Source: Synechococcus sp. BSA11S (GTDB lineage: Bacteria; Cyanobacteriota; Cyanobacteriia; PCC-6307; Cyanobiaceae). From it: a stretch of DNA of 64,000 nt. The translations under genes were made by a program, and so were the position numbers. The notes below the pieces were generated by a model that was given only the letters and a program-made list of their open reading frames with translations, did no database searches and was not told the origin of the DNA. The DNA is taken from NCBI RefSeq assembly GCF_014224355.1, contig NZ_VNWP01000004.1, positions 124,001 through 188,000 of the forward strand, given 5' to 3'. Shown piece after piece: positions 1 to 8,523 of the stretch; positions within the stretch are counted from its first letter, which is position 1; every line of letters starts with the position of its first letter.

Positions 1-2
1 TG

Positions 3-323
3 CTTGATTTCAGCCACCTCTGCAAGAGGTTCGTACGCGAGCAGGATTTCATCGCCCGCCTCGGCGATGAGGAGTTCGTGATCCTGCTGATCGGTCAGAG
101 CGGCGAGTCGGCTCTGGAGATTGCCGAGAGCATCCGAGACGCCACGGGTCGGATGAGCGGCGTGTTCTCCCACTCGGGTTACCACCTCCACATCAGTGGT
201 GGTGTCTCGGCCCTCGCCCACGACGACACCAGCTTCGGCGACCTGGTCGGGCGGGCCGAGCAAGCCCTGGAACTGGCCAAGACCAACGGCCGAAACCAGA
301 TCGCCACCCTGTTCAGGGTGTGA
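3..323 (+). CDS. GGDEF-domain protein, C-terminal fragment
   Basis: The reading frame enters from the left edge and ends at a stop at 321-323. The visible 106 residues match the C-terminal half of a GGDEF (diguanylate cyclase) domain: an RLGDEEF segment where the signature loop belongs, a later ISGGVSAL strand and a final 'RAEQALELAKTNGRNQI' stretch, which is the usual end of the fold. The signature reads GDEEF instead of GGDEF, so the active loop is degenerate and cyclase activity is uncertain. Any sensor domain lies outside the window. Confidence 0.85.
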   Translation, partial: LDFSHLCKRFVREQDFIARLGDEEFVILLIGQSGESALEIAESIRDATGRMSGVFSHSGYHLHISGGVSALAHDDTSFGDLVGRAEQALELAKTNGRNQIATLFRV

Positions 324-823
324 CGGATCCCCCCACAGGCCTTAAGGAACAGCGGGCAGGGGTTAGGATCTTGATGTCAGGTCGAAGCCTGTGAGCCGCG
401 CAGCTCACACCAGGCCTGTCCCAGCACCGCGTCTGCCCCATCGCTTCCCGGGGCGACCATCAGGTTCACAACGCCACCCGTCACGCCGGTCCTTCAGGAC
501 CTGCGGGTGTCGCCCGGTGCAGAAACCATATCCAGACCACTTCCAATTCCCATGAACACGTTCTCTTCCCCGTCGGCAGTTTCTCCCACCTCCCGTCCGA
601 GCAGCCGCTCCAGCAGGCGTAACGCCAGCCAGCGAAACCGCCGCCCAGGTCCGGCCTCCCCACGTTCGAATCGCTTCGGCACCAAGCCCCCAAGTGGCCA
701 GCATCAGGCTCCCCCCAGCTGGGAGGATCTGCTCGGGCGTCGCTGAAGCAAGCCGCGGTCTCAAGCCTCTGCCTGGCAGCATCGTCAACTGCGCGGAATC
801 CATCAGCCTGCGCACCCACCGGC
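324..823. other. 500-base stretch without a convincing gene
   Basis: Several overlapping open frames exist here on both strands (for example 494-685 minus and 507-746 plus), but they compete with each other, are rich in Arg, Pro and Ser, and resemble no family I know. A short inverted repeat (GTGAGC at 391-396, GCTCAC at 403-408) lies about 70 bases after the GGDEF stop and has no T-run, so it is only a weak terminator candidate. The rest I cannot assign. Confidence 0.5.
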
Positions 824-1714
824 ATGCTCTTCGAGATCCACCATTCCATCCGTTTTCACTACGATCACCCGGTCTTCCTTGAGCCGATGACCGTGCGGCT
901 CAGTCCTCGGCAGGATGCGACGCAGCGGTTGCTCGAGCATGAGCTCACCGTGTCGGAAGCTCCGGCTGGACACAGCCGGATTCTCGAGGCCGATGGCACC
1001 GATGCCAGGGTTCTCTGGTTCAGTGACAAACGGGAGCAGCTGCAGCTCCAGGTCAGATCGGTCGTGGAGACTCTGCGGCGGAACCCCTTCGACTGGATCC
1101 TCACCCACCCCGACGCCCAGCGCCTGCCGGTGACCTATCCCGTGGCTGAGGCCGCGTCCCTCGCCCCAGCGTGCGCCGGGGGTGGTGGCAGCCAGGCCAT
1201 CCCGGACTCCATCCGAAGCTGGGCGAATGAACACGCGGCCAGTGTCGACCACGCCACCCCGGCCTTCCTGATGCGCCTGGCTGATCAGATTCACCATGGC
1301 TTCCACCACATCGGCCGCCTCGACGGCGAACCGCTCAGCCCCGAGGACACCCTCTCCAGCCGCTGCGGGGCCTGTCGTGACACCGCCATGCTGTACGTGA
1401 CGGCCTGTCGCAGCCAGGGGCTGGCGGCGCGGTTCGTGAGCGGCTATTCCATGCATCACCCTCCGGAGGTGAGCGAACACGAACTGCACGCCTGGGCCGA
1501 GGTGTATCTGCCTGGAGGCGGCTGGCGTGGCTATGACCCCAGCCTCGGGCTGGCTGTGGCTGATGGCCACGTGGCCCTGGCGGCGGCGCCGGATCACCGC
1601 ATGGCGGCTCCCACCACAGGGACGTACCGAGGAACCGATGTGGGATCCCGGCTGGGCTACACAATCCAGCTCAGGGCCATGGATTCTCCCCCCCCCGATC
1701 ACGCGGGGGAATGA
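824..1714 (+). CDS. Transglutaminase-like cysteine protease family protein
   Basis: A 296-residue protein with an N-terminal beta domain typical of bacterial transglutaminase-like proteins (start MLFEIHHSIRFHYDHPV) and a C-terminal papain-fold core. The catalytic triad is visible: Cys in SRCGACRDTAMLYV, His in HELHAWAEVYLPGGGW and Asp in YDPSLG. Such proteins are usually peptidases or amidases rather than true transglutaminases; the substrate is unknown. No signal peptide is seen, so it is probably cytoplasmic. The next gene lies 18 bases away on the opposite strand, so it appears to be monocistronic. Confidence 0.9.
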   Translation: MLFEIHHSIRFHYDHPVFLEPMTVRLSPRQDATQRLLEHELTVSEAPAGHSRILEADGTDARVLWFSDKREQLQLQVRSVVETLRRNPFDWILTHPDAQRLPVTYPVAEAASLAPACAGGGGSQAIPDSIRSWANEHAASVDHATPAFLMRLADQIHHGFHHIGRLDGEPLSPEDTLSSRCGACRDTAMLYVTACRSQGLAARFVSGYSMHHPPEVSEHELHAWAEVYLPGGGWRGYDPSLGLAVADGHVALAAAPDHRMAAPTTGTYRGTDVGSRLGYTIQLRAMDSPPPDHAGE

Positions 1715-1732
1715 GCCGAATGAGCCGGTTGC

Positions 1733-2080
1733 TCAGGTCAGGGGGGCGGCCGGCATTTCTCCGATCGCATCGAGCTTGGCGGCCAGAACCGCATCGGCAC
1801 GGGTGAGGCCACCCACCTTGTGGGTGTAGATCACGGCCTCGGCACGGCCCCATCCCAGGGAGAAATCAGCGTGGTGCCCAGCGGCTTCACAGACCGCGCC
1901 AGCCTGGTTGACCCAGTCGAGTGCCGATTGAAAATCGGGGAACGACCACACCTTGTGGAAGTGATGGTGGTCGACCACATGCCAGCCGCTCAGGCTGGGG
2001 AGGAGCTCATCAAGCTCCTCGCTGGTGAGGGTGGGTGCGCCATCGCGGCAGGGGACGCAGCGCTCGTCGCTCAGTTGCAT
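1733..2080 (-). CDS. Pterin-4a-carbinolamine dehydratase
   Basis: A 115-residue protein of the PCD/DCoH family, which dehydrates 4a-hydroxytetrahydropterin. The C-terminal half carries the family core: FPDFQSALDWVNQAGAVCEA, then GHHADFSLGWGRAEAVIYTHK and VGGLTRADAVLAAKLDAI. The His pair in GHHAD corresponds to the active-site histidines. The open frame continues upstream to 2254, but the added residues are unlike the family, and the Met at 2080 gives the usual length. Other pterin genes in the window are the PTPS-like gene at 16277 and folE at 49344. Confidence 0.9.
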   Translation of the reverse strand: MQLSDERCVPCRDGAPTLTSEELDELLPSLSGWHVVDHHHFHKVWSFPDFQSALDWVNQAGAVCEAAGHHADFSLGWGRAEAVIYTHKVGGLTRADAVLAAKLDAIGEMPAAPLT

Positions 2081-2501
2081 GGCTGGGCCGATCGGGACCC
2101 CAAGTCTGGCGAAGGGAGCGCAGCGCTGCCATGACACTCCAGAGACCGTCACAGGCTGAGGGCCGCGACCAATCTGTTCCCGGCCAGGGCGATCGATTCG
2201 CTCTAGGTATTTCTCCTCAGAAATGACCGTGATTTCGGCTTGCTCCGATGACATTATCTTTCAAGTTCATGGGTTCATCCACCGCCAACCCCTTGTGCCG
2301 GCCATGGCCCTGGAGGCGCCGGATCGCGCCCTGTCGGTCACGCGGCCAGCAGAGACAAGAGCGCTTTGCCAATGGAGGTTTAGGCTTCTGTGTATCCGAA
2401 AGCCGCTGAATGCCGGATCGACCTTGGCTGACGGACATTCTGATCGTCCCAGCGTCCAGACCGGAAATCATTCGATCCACTTCCCTCCATAACCCTTCTC
2501 C
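2081..2501. other. 421-base intergenic stretch
   Basis: This separates the divergent dehydratase and small-protein genes and should contain both promoters. Frames are open on both strands (a 180-codon minus frame runs to 2759), but their composition is not protein-like and the minus frame is antisense to the well-supported small gene at 2502. I see no RNA gene or repeat here. Confidence 0.5.
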
Positions 2502-2741
2502 ATGGCCATGACTGAAGCTGCCTCCCTGACGGTCGGCGAGCTTGAGGCGAACTATCACCTCTATTGCAAAGCCATGAAAATGTTGATCAAGGAGGAAAGA
2601 ACCTCCCAGGAGATCCAGCGAACTGTGTGCTGGAGCCGCCTGGAAACATTGCACAATTGCCTTCCGGGTATGTACAAGGCGCCCGACTATCTCTTTACCC
2701 TGCTGCGGCGAGAACACCTCCAGAATAAGAATTCGAAATAA
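2502..2741 (+). CDS. Small conserved cyanobacterial protein, paralogue of 9717-9950
   Basis: A 79-residue protein of unknown function. It aligns without gaps over about 64 residues with the protein encoded at 9717-9950, with roughly 40 percent identity counted by eye; both keep GELEA, YC, RT, CW, LH and LP. This shows it is a real gene of a two-member family. From memory it resembles the small marine-cyanobacterial family DUF3136, but I could not check this. It is predicted to be soluble and helical, with a basic C-terminus (REHLQNKNSK). A second Met (MTEAAS) two codons downstream is an equally good start. Confidence 0.8.
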   Translation: MAMTEAASLTVGELEANYHLYCKAMKMLIKEERTSQEIQRTVCWSRLETLHNCLPGMYKAPDYLFTLLRREHLQNKNSK

Positions 2742-2839
2742 CTTCCTCCTGCTGAGCACTTGTCAGGCCGTCAGCCCTGCTGCAGGCTGATGTCCCCTGA
2801 CCTCAGGCCATCCTGATGCACCTCGGAGCGCCCTACAGA

Positions 2840-3475
2840 ATGCCCGCGCGAGCCTCATTGCGGCGATCCGCACGGCCCAGGCGATGGGCAGGGATTGTTC
2901 TGCCGGCGTTGCTTGGTCTGCTGGTCTTCAGCCCCAGCCGGGTGCCGGGGCAGTCGGCTGTCCCCCAACCGGCGGCGGACCAACCGGCCGCCGAGCCCCC
3001 AACGGGCAAGGAGAAGGAACTGCTGGAGAAGATCCGCAAGCTCAAGGCTCCCCGCTGGCGCAGCTTCGGCTCCTGCCAGTACGACTGGACTTCCTGGCGA
3101 CTGAGCGAGAAAGGGGTTCGAACCACCAGTTTCCAGTGCGGTGAACCTCCGATCACGGGCAATGTGGCGGTCTACTGCCCCAGTCTGAGGATCAGCCGCC
3201 GTGTCGCCGATGCCGACTGGGAGTCCTGGCGACTGCCCTTGAGCGTGGCTGAGTCGGCGGCCACGGGCGGTGAAGACAAGATGGTGGCCAATCTCTGTGC
3301 CAATGCCAGGCCTCAGCCCAATGCGGCCAGCAAGGCACCCTCCCAGCCGGGAGCGGCCAGCACGAGCAAGCCGAAGGTCAACACCCCTCCTCTCCAGCCC
3401 AAATCGCCAGCTCCGGCTCCAGCCAAACCTCCCGCCAAACCTGCTGCCAAACCCCCCGCCAAACAGGCCCCTTGA
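2840..3475 (+). CDS. Secreted protein with Pro/Ala/Lys-rich tail, unknown function
   Basis: About 211 residues. A basic N-terminus (RRSARPRRW) precedes a hydrophobic run (IVLPALLGLLVF) and an AQ-like cleavage region near GQSAV, so it looks exported. The middle part is compact with paired Cys and Trp residues (GSCQYDWTSW, FQCGEPP, VAVYCPS). The last 60 residues are a low-complexity tail of Pro, Ala and Lys that may cross the cell wall. A Met at 2816 is an alternative start; 2840 is preferred because it places the signal peptide at the terminus. I do not recognise the family. Confidence 0.7.
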   Translation: MPARASLRRSARPRRWAGIVLPALLGLLVFSPSRVPGQSAVPQPAADQPAAEPPTGKEKELLEKIRKLKAPRWRSFGSCQYDWTSWRLSEKGVRTTSFQCGEPPITGNVAVYCPSLRISRRVADADWESWRLPLSVAESAATGGEDKMVANLCANARPQPNAASKAPSQPGAASTSKPKVNTPPLQPKSPAPAPAKPPAKPAAKPPAKQAP

Positions 3476-3485
3476 GCCCGGCAGT

Positions 3486-4001
3486 TCAGAGCACTCCGAT
3501 GTAGCCGCTGGGAAGCAGGTTCCAACCCGCCCCGTAGACGTGAAGACGATTGCTGGGGCGGTCGCCTGAGGCGAAGGGCAGACCGGCATGGGCCCAGGCC
3601 AGGGCGCTCCCTGCCAGGTTGCGGACCCGGAAGCCTTGCTCCTGCAGCTGGCGCGCGACAAGACCGCTGCGCAGCCCGATCGTGCAGTAGGGCACCACGA
3701 GCGCTCCCCGGTAACGATCCCTGGTGCGCTCGAATTCCTCCAGGGAGATGGCCCCCGGCAGCATCGACACCCGTTGCTCCCGCGGCTCGCGTACGTCAAC
3801 GAGCACGGCGCTCTGGCCCCTGGGGCGGCCCAGCCACTGGCTGACGCTGATCTCAGGCACCTCGGCGAGATGGCGCCGTTTCAGACCGGCATAGCGACGG
3901 GAGAGTTCAACGGCCAGACGTTGGTCGGCGGAGCTCAGAGCCCCGGGAGCCTGACTTCCGGCAGGGGTGATCAGCGCCAGGGCCGCCAGGGCTCCCAGCA
4001 C
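3486..4001 (-). CDS. Rhodanese-like domain protein, probably exported
   Basis: About 171 residues. After a hydrophobic N-terminus (VLGALAALALITPAG) comes a rhodanese domain with the strand VLVDVREPREQR and the active-site loop VVPYCTIGLRSG, in which Cys is the sulfur-carrying residue. The open frame continues upstream, but those codons are the tRNA-Leu gene at 4035-4118, so the start must lie downstream of it; the GTG at 4001 fits and leaves a signal-peptide-like terminus. The sulfur donor and acceptor are unknown. Confidence 0.75.
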   Translation of the reverse strand: MLGALAALALITPAGSQAPGALSSADQRLAVELSRRYAGLKRRHLAEVPEISVSQWLGRPRGQSAVLVDVREPREQRVSMLPGAISLEEFERTRDRYRGALVVPYCTIGLRSGLVARQLQEQGFRVRNLAGSALAWAHAGLPFASGDRPSNRLHVYGAGWNLLPSGYIGVL

Positions 4002-4034
4002 AACGGCCAGGCGGCCCGATGGCCGCTGCGGCGA

Positions 4035-4118
4035 TGGGGGCAGGGGGACTTGAACCCCCACAACGTCGCCGTCTGCGGATTTTAAGTCCGCTGCGTCTAC
4101 CAATTCCGCCATGCCCCC
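4035..4118 (-). tRNA. tRNA-Leu (anticodon UAA)
   Basis: An 84-base gene on the minus strand. The acceptor stem pairs GGGGGCA with TGCCCCC, the D arm carries GGTAGACGC, the T arm carries GGTTCAAGTCC, and a long variable arm marks it as class II. The anticodon stem GCGGA/TCCGC encloses CTTAAAA, giving anticodon UAA at 4084-4082. No group I intron interrupts the anticodon loop, although this tRNA carries one in many cyanobacteria. The 3' CCA is not encoded. Confidence 0.97.
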
Positions 4119-4160
4119 GACTCAGGGATCCTAGATTTGCGCCACCTTGCTTCCGTGGAC

Positions 4161-4430
4161 ATGCTGCTGCCTGGGTTGCTGAGCTCCATGTCCACGCCCC
4201 TGGGGTCGATCTCTTCGGAAACGCTTCTGGTGCTGGGCGCCTACCTGGCGATCGGGGGTGCCTACCTGGTGGTGGTTCCCCTGGCCCTCTACGCCTGGAT
4301 GCACAAGCGCTGGACCGTGATGGGCAAGATCGAGCGCACGGGCATCTACGGGCTCGTGTTTCTGTTCTTTCCCGGCCTGATCCTGTTTGCCCCCTTCCTC
4401 AATCTGCGAATGGCGGGACAGGGGGAATGA
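4161..4430 (+). CDS. ndhL: NAD(P)H-quinone oxidoreductase subunit L
   Basis: About 89 residues, a small membrane subunit of the cyanobacterial NDH-1 complex of the thylakoid membrane, which carries out cyclic electron flow and respiration. Two transmembrane segments are clear ([21 protein letters not shown] and [20 protein letters not shown]), with the conserved linker [16 protein letters not shown] and the ending NLRMAGQGE. Upstream TTG (4137) and downstream ATG (4188) starts are possible. The stop overlaps the next start by the ATGA arrangement, so it is translationally coupled to the DUF3007 gene. Confidence 0.93.
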   Translation: MLLPGLLSSMSTPLGSISSETLLVLGAYLAIGGAYLVVVPLALYAWMHKRWTVMGKIERTGIYGLVFLFFPGLILFAPFLNLRMAGQGE

Positions 4431-4762
4431 ACCGGGGTCAGGCGCTGCTGATCGGGCTGGGAGTCTTTCTTGCCGGCGGAGTGGGGTATGCGGGCTTCAA
4501 GGCGGCGGGGTTCGAGGGGTTCTCGGCCGGCATCGCCGCCGAGGCCCTGCTGATCCTCGTGGTGATGGGTTGGACCGGCACCTACCTGCTGCGGGTGGTG
4601 ACTGGAAAAATGAGTTTCATGGAACAGCGCCGCCGCTACCGCGCCGCCTTCGATGCCCTCACCACCGAGGAACTGCAGAAGGAATTCGATGCCCTCAGCC
4701 CTGGGGAGCAGGAGAAGCTGCTGCGGGAGATCGGCCAGTGGAAGGATGATGCCGCTGCCTGA
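4427..4762 (+). CDS. DUF3007 family membrane protein
   Basis: A 111-residue protein with two N-terminal transmembrane helices ([20 protein letters not shown] and [20 protein letters not shown]) and a charged cytoplasmic tail containing [19 protein letters not shown]. It matches the cyanobacterial and plastid DUF3007 family, which is commonly found next to ndhL, as here. The 4-base overlap with ndhL suggests coupled expression and a possible link to NDH-1, but no function is established from the sequence. Confidence 0.85.
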   Translation: MNRGQALLIGLGVFLAGGVGYAGFKAAGFEGFSAGIAAEALLILVVMGWTGTYLLRVVTGKMSFMEQRRRYRAAFDALTTEELQKEFDALSPGEQEKLLREIGQWKDDAAA

Positions 4763-4779
4763 CCCCATAGGCTCGGAGC

Positions 4780-5637
4780 ATGCCCGCCTCAGCCCCCTCG
4801 GCCACGATGAGCGCCGCTCCCGCAAGCCTCGCCAGCACCCCGATCCAGCGGCGTTTCGCTGGCCTCAAGGAGCGCGGCCGCTGCGCCCTGATGCCCTTCC
4901 TGATGGCGGGGGATCCCGATCTGGCCACCACCCGCGCCACTCTGCTGGCCCTGGAGGCCGAGGGAAGCGATCTGATCGAACTCGGCATTCCCTACAGCGA
5001 TCCCCTGGCGGATGGGCCTGTGATCCAGGCCGCCGCCAGCCGGTCCCTCGCCGCCGGCACCACCCCAACCGCTGTTCTGGAGATGCTCTCCGGCCTCCGG
5101 GGGGAGCTGACGTTGCCGGTGGTGCTCTTCACTTACACCAACCCGCTGCTCAACCGTGGGCTCGAAACCTTCTGCCGTGAGGCCGCCGCCGCCGGTGCCG
5201 CTGGCCTGGTGGTGCCCGATCTTCCCCTGGAGGAGGCGGAGCGCCTCTCGCCCATCGCCGCCAGCCACGGCCTCGATCTGGTGCTGCTGGTGGCCCCCAC
5301 CACCCCCGCCGAGCGGATGGCGCGCATCGCTGAGGCCAGCCGTGGCTTCACCTATCTGGTGAGCGTCACCGGGGTCACCGGCGTCCGCACCATCCTGGAA
5401 TCCCGGGTGGGCGATCTGGTGCAGCAGCTCAAGGGCCTGGGCCCCAGGCCGGTGGCGGTGGGTTTCGGGATCTCCGGGCCCGATCAGGCCCGCCAGGTGC
5501 GCGACTGGGGGGCCGATGGAGCGATCGTGGGCAGCGCCCTTGTGAAGGTGATGGCGGCGGCTCACCAGGAAGGGAAGGATCCAGCCCAGGCGGCTGCTGG
5601 ATTCATCGCCGGGCTGCGCCGGGCCCTCGATGCCTGA
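4780..5637 (+). CDS. trpA: Tryptophan synthase alpha chain
   Basis: A 285-residue TIM-barrel enzyme that cleaves indole-3-glycerol phosphate to indole and glyceraldehyde 3-phosphate. The catalytic Glu and Asp lie in [46 protein letters not shown] and the phosphate-binding VGFGISGP and [11 protein letters not shown] are all present. A Met ten codons downstream is an alternative start. trpB is not in this window, and trpF lies at 50100. It is co-directional with ndhL and DUF3007, 17 bases after the latter. Confidence 0.97.
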   Translation: MPASAPSATMSAAPASLASTPIQRRFAGLKERGRCALMPFLMAGDPDLATTRATLLALEAEGSDLIELGIPYSDPLADGPVIQAAASRSLAAGTTPTAVLEMLSGLRGELTLPVVLFTYTNPLLNRGLETFCREAAAAGAAGLVVPDLPLEEAERLSPIAASHGLDLVLLVAPTTPAERMARIAEASRGFTYLVSVTGVTGVRTILESRVGDLVQQLKGLGPRPVAVGFGISGPDQARQVRDWGADGAIVGSALVKVMAAAHQEGKDPAQAAAGFIAGLRRALDA

Positions 5638-5645
5638 GGCCGACC

Positions 5646-6299
5646 ATGGCCCCTGAGGACTCCCGCGTCGCCCTGCCCTTCTCGGAGGCCTGCGAACGCA
5701 ACAGGGAACCGATCCTGATGGCCCTGCGTCAGTGGCTTGAGGAAGACGGCCGGGTGCTTGAGGTGGGCTCCGGCACTGGCCAGCACGCCGTACACATGAG
5801 TCGCCATCTGCGGGTGGTGTGGCAGCCCAGCGACCGGGCCATCAACCTGGGAGATCTGCATCGCCGCTGCCAGCTCGAGGGCCAGGCCAAAGGCAGCCTG
5901 GGCTGGCTGCTTCCGCCTGTCGAGCTCGATGTGCTCCAGCCACTCTGGCCTGAAGGACCCTTCAACGCGGTGTTCAGCGCCAACACGGCCCACATCATGC
6001 CCTGGAGCGCTGTGCCGAGGTTGCTGGAGGGCAGCGCCCAGGTGCTGCAGGACGCAGGCCTGCTGCTTCTCTACGGTCCATTCCACGACGGCGGCCGTCA
6101 CACCAGTCCGAGCAACGCCGCTTTCGATCAGCACCTGCGCAGCCTTGATCCCGCCATGGGGGTGCGTGATGTCCTGGAGATCACCGACCTGGCCGCCAGC
6201 TGCGGGCTGCAGGCCATCGACGACCTGCCCATGCCCGCCAACAACCGGCTGCTGGTGTTCCGCCGGGAGCCTGCCGCGGAGGCTGAGCCCCAGCCATGA
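5646..6299 (+). CDS. DUF938 family class I SAM-dependent methyltransferase
   Basis: A 217-residue Rossmann-fold protein. The SAM-binding motif VLEVGSGTGQHAVH follows a family-specific opening (PFSEACERNREPIL). Later motifs FSANTAHIMPW, LLLLYGPFH and the ending NNRLLVFRR match DUF938. The substrate is unknown. It begins 8 bases after trpA and overlaps feoB by 4 bases, so trpA, this gene and feoB are probably one transcript. Confidence 0.88.
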   Translation: MAPEDSRVALPFSEACERNREPILMALRQWLEEDGRVLEVGSGTGQHAVHMSRHLRVVWQPSDRAINLGDLHRRCQLEGQAKGSLGWLLPPVELDVLQPLWPEGPFNAVFSANTAHIMPWSAVPRLLEGSAQVLQDAGLLLLYGPFHDGGRHTSPSNAAFDQHLRSLDPAMGVRDVLEITDLAASCGLQAIDDLPMPANNRLLVFRREPAAEAEPQP

Positions 6300-8104
6300 C
6301 CGCCGCCGCTGCGGTGCAGGTGGCCTTGCTGGGACTGCCCAACACCGGCAAGTCGACGCTTTACAACAGGCTCACCGGCGGCCACGCCCGTGTGGCGAAC
6401 TGGCCTGGACTCACGGTGGAGCTGCTGCGTGGTTCCCTGCCCGCCGACGCGTCCGGCAGGCCCTATGAGCTGATCGACCTGCCCGGCATCCACGACCTTC
6501 ACGGCAGCAGTGAGGATGAAGCGATCGTGCGCCGCTTTCTCAGCGCGACCCGTCCGGATCTGGCCGTGGTCGTGCTCAATGCCAGCCGCAGCGACACCCA
6601 GCTGAGGCTGGCTCTGGAGCTGGAAGCCACCGGGCTGCCCATGATCCTGGCGCTGAACATGGGCGATGAAGCCCAACGCTTCGGGGTGCGGATCGACCAC
6701 CAGCGGCTGGCGGAGGCCCTGGGGCTGCCGGTGCTGGTGCTCAGCGCCCGCCAGGGCCAGGGCCTCGATGAACTGCTGGAGCACATCCACGGCTTCACGG
6801 AGCTGCACCCAGCTCCGACCCGCCTGCTGCCTGACAAGGAGCTGGAGGAGCGCCAGGCCCGGCTGGTGGCTGGCTGCATCCAGGGGCACGACCAACCCCA
6901 CGCGGATCCCCAACGGGACCGCCTTGATCGGGTCTTGCTGCATCCGCTGCTTGGGCTGCTCAGCTTTTTCGTGGTGATGCTGGCGGTGTTCCAGCTGATC
7001 TATGCCGTGGGCGGACCGATCCAGGTCTGGCTGGGGGGCCTGTTCGATGGCCTGCAGGCCCGGCTGCTCCAACCGGCCCTGCAGAGCCTGGACCTGCCTG
7101 AGTTCCTCAGCCGGCTGATCAGCGAAGGTCTGTGGATGGGCGCCACCACGGTGATCAGCTTCATGCCGATCATTTTTTTGTTTTACCTGATGATCGCCCT
7201 GATCGAAGATTCGGGCTATCTGGCGCGCTCGGCTTTTCTGATGGATGGGGTGATGCATTGGCTGGGCCTCGACGGCCGCAGCTTCGTGCTGCAGATCATG
7301 GGCTTCGGCTGCAACGTGCCCGCGATCATGGGCACCCGGGTGATTCGCGAGAGGCCCCAGCGCTGGCTGGCGATGCTGATGATTCCCTTTTCACTCTGCC
7401 AGGCCAGGCTGGCGGTGTTCGTGTTCATGGCCGGCGCCTTCTTCCCAAGGCCCTGGTGGGCGGCCGGGCTGGTGATCTTCGGGTTCTACGTGGTCAGCTT
7501 CGCGGCCGCGGTTCTCACCGCCCTGCTGTTCAAACGGGTGTTTCCCAGCCAGGGCGGATTCGTGCTGGAGTTGCCTCCCTACCGTTTTCCCAGCCTCGTC
7601 ACGGTGTTCAGCCGCGGCTGGCGGGAAATGGTGACGTTCTTCTTCACCACCCGCCGCTTCATCGTCCTCGGGGTGATCAGCATCTGGCTGCTCAACAACC
7701 TTCCCCCTGGTGTGGACAACCTTTCCGGCCAGTCGCTGGCCGGCCAGATCGGGCGGTTGGTGCAACCATTCCTGGGTCCGATCGGCATGAACCCCGAGCT
7801 GACGATTTCGCTGATCTTCGGCTTCATCGCCAAGGAAATCCTGCTGGGGGCCATGGCCGTGATCTACGCCACCCGCGAGAGTGAACTGGCCATGGCGGTC
7901 GTGGGGGCCATCCGCCCGCTTCAGGCCCTCAGCTTCATGATGTTCACGCTGCTGTACACCCCCTGCCTCTCCACGGTCGCTGTGCAGCTGAGGGAAAGCC
8001 GAAGTGGCCGATTTGTGGCGCTCTCGCTGGTGTGGTCGTTCAGCCTGGCCTGGCTGATGGCGTTTCTTCTCTACCAGGCGGGTCTGGGGCTTGGTCTGGG
8101 CTGA
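6296..8104 (+). CDS. feoB: Ferrous iron transport protein B
   Basis: A 602-residue inner-membrane Fe(II) transporter with an N-terminal G domain. Visible motifs are G1 [11 protein letters not shown]3 DLPGIHDL and G4 NMGD, followed by a linker and about nine hydrophobic segments containing the Gate repeats ([13 protein letters not shown] and the second-half [10 protein letters not shown]). It is shorter than enterobacterial FeoB, as is common in cyanobacteria. It starts inside the methyltransferase stop (ATGA). The last 65 bases overlap feoA, which runs the other way. Confidence 0.96.
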   Translation: MTAAAAVQVALLGLPNTGKSTLYNRLTGGHARVANWPGLTVELLRGSLPADASGRPYELIDLPGIHDLHGSSEDEAIVRRFLSATRPDLAVVVLNASRSDTQLRLALELEATGLPMILALNMGDEAQRFGVRIDHQRLAEALGLPVLVLSARQGQGLDELLEHIHGFTELHPAPTRLLPDKELEERQARLVAGCIQGHDQPHADPQRDRLDRVLLHPLLGLLSFFVVMLAVFQLIYAVGGPIQVWLGGLFDGLQARLLQPALQSLDLPEFLSRLISEGLWMGATTVISFMPIIFLFYLMIALIEDSGYLARSAFLMDGVMHWLGLDGRSFVLQIMGFGCNVPAIMGTRVIRERPQRWLAMLMIPFSLCQARLAVFVFMAGAFFPRPWWAAGLVIFGFYVVSFAAAVLTALLFKRVFPSQGGFVLELPPYRFPSLVTVFSRGWREMVTFFFTTRRFIVLGVISIWLLNNLPPGVDNLSGQSLAGQIGRLVQPFLGPIGMNPELTISLIFGFIAKEILLGAMAVIYATRESELAMAVVGAIRPLQALSFMMFTLLYTPCLSTVAVQLRESRSGRFVALSLVWSFSLAWLMAFLLYQAGLGLGLG

Positions 8105-8324
8105 GCAGCACGGCTTCCATCTGGGCGGCATCCTGACGGCGCAGCATGAAATCAAGCAGCCCCATGCGCAGGTGCAGAAGGCCTCCTGGCCGGCCCCGGC
8201 GCATCACCACCAGGCGGCAGCCAGGCTTGACGCCCATGGCCCGCAGACGAGCCTCCAGGCTGGAGCAGGCGGGGAGGGTGAGCAGCTCCAGCGGCTGATC
8301 GAGTGGCGCGGCGGCCAGGGTCAT
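8040..8324 (-). CDS. feoA: FeoA-domain protein
   Basis: A 94-residue protein with the SH3-like FeoA fold: LELLTLPACSSLEARLRAMG, then VKPGCRLVVMRRGRPGGLLHLRMG and LLDFMLRRQDA. FeoA supports FeoB-mediated Fe(II) uptake. The Met at 8324 gives a normal FeoA length; the longer frame to 8414 adds unrelated residues. It is placed tail-to-tail with feoB, whereas the common order is feoA upstream of feoB on the same strand. Its last 22 codons are antisense to the end of feoB. Confidence 0.9.
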   Translation of the reverse strand: MTLAAAPLDQPLELLTLPACSSLEARLRAMGVKPGCRLVVMRRGRPGGLLHLRMGLLDFMLRRQDAAQMEAVLLSPDQAPDPPGREETPSARPG

Positions 8325-8364
8325 CTCCTGATTCAGGCCCTTCTGAACTTGTACAGCCCCGCCA

Positions 8365-8481
8365 TCAAAGACCTGTGTGCACCAGAAGCTCACCCAGGGT
8401 GGCCGTGAGAGCACCGAGCAGGAGCAGGCGGGTGGTGCCCCCCAGCAGGCGGGAGCAGATCAGGAAGCGAATCGGTATCAA
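8365..8481 (-). CDS. Possible 38-residue membrane micro-protein upstream of feoA
   Basis: A TTG-started frame of 38 codons just upstream of feoA on the same strand. A good ribosome-binding sequence (AGGAG at 8494-8490) sits 8 bases before the start. The product has a basic N-terminus and a hydrophobic run (LLLLGALTATLGELLV) that could form one transmembrane helix. It ends 40 bases before feoA. The evidence is position, Shine-Dalgarno spacing and composition; I recognise no family and it may not be expressed. Confidence 0.35.
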   Translation of the reverse strand: MIPIRFLICSRLLGGTTRLLLLGALTATLGELLVHTGL

Positions 8482-8523
8482 AACAATGTCTCCTGTGGTT
8501 CAAGATCCAATGGGTGTGCGGCG

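Noticed and set aside
391-408. Terminator after the GGDEF gene
   Set aside because: Six-base stem without a T-run; too weak to call.
803-1702. 299-codon minus frame
   Set aside because: Antisense to the transglutaminase-like gene, whose catalytic motifs are clear; the minus product resembles nothing.
2217-2759. 180-codon minus frame
   Set aside because: Antisense to the small gene at 2502, which is supported by its paralogue.
4035-4112. N-terminal extension of the rhodanese protein starting [15 protein letters not shown]
   Set aside because: These codons are the tRNA-Leu gene read as protein, a common artefact.
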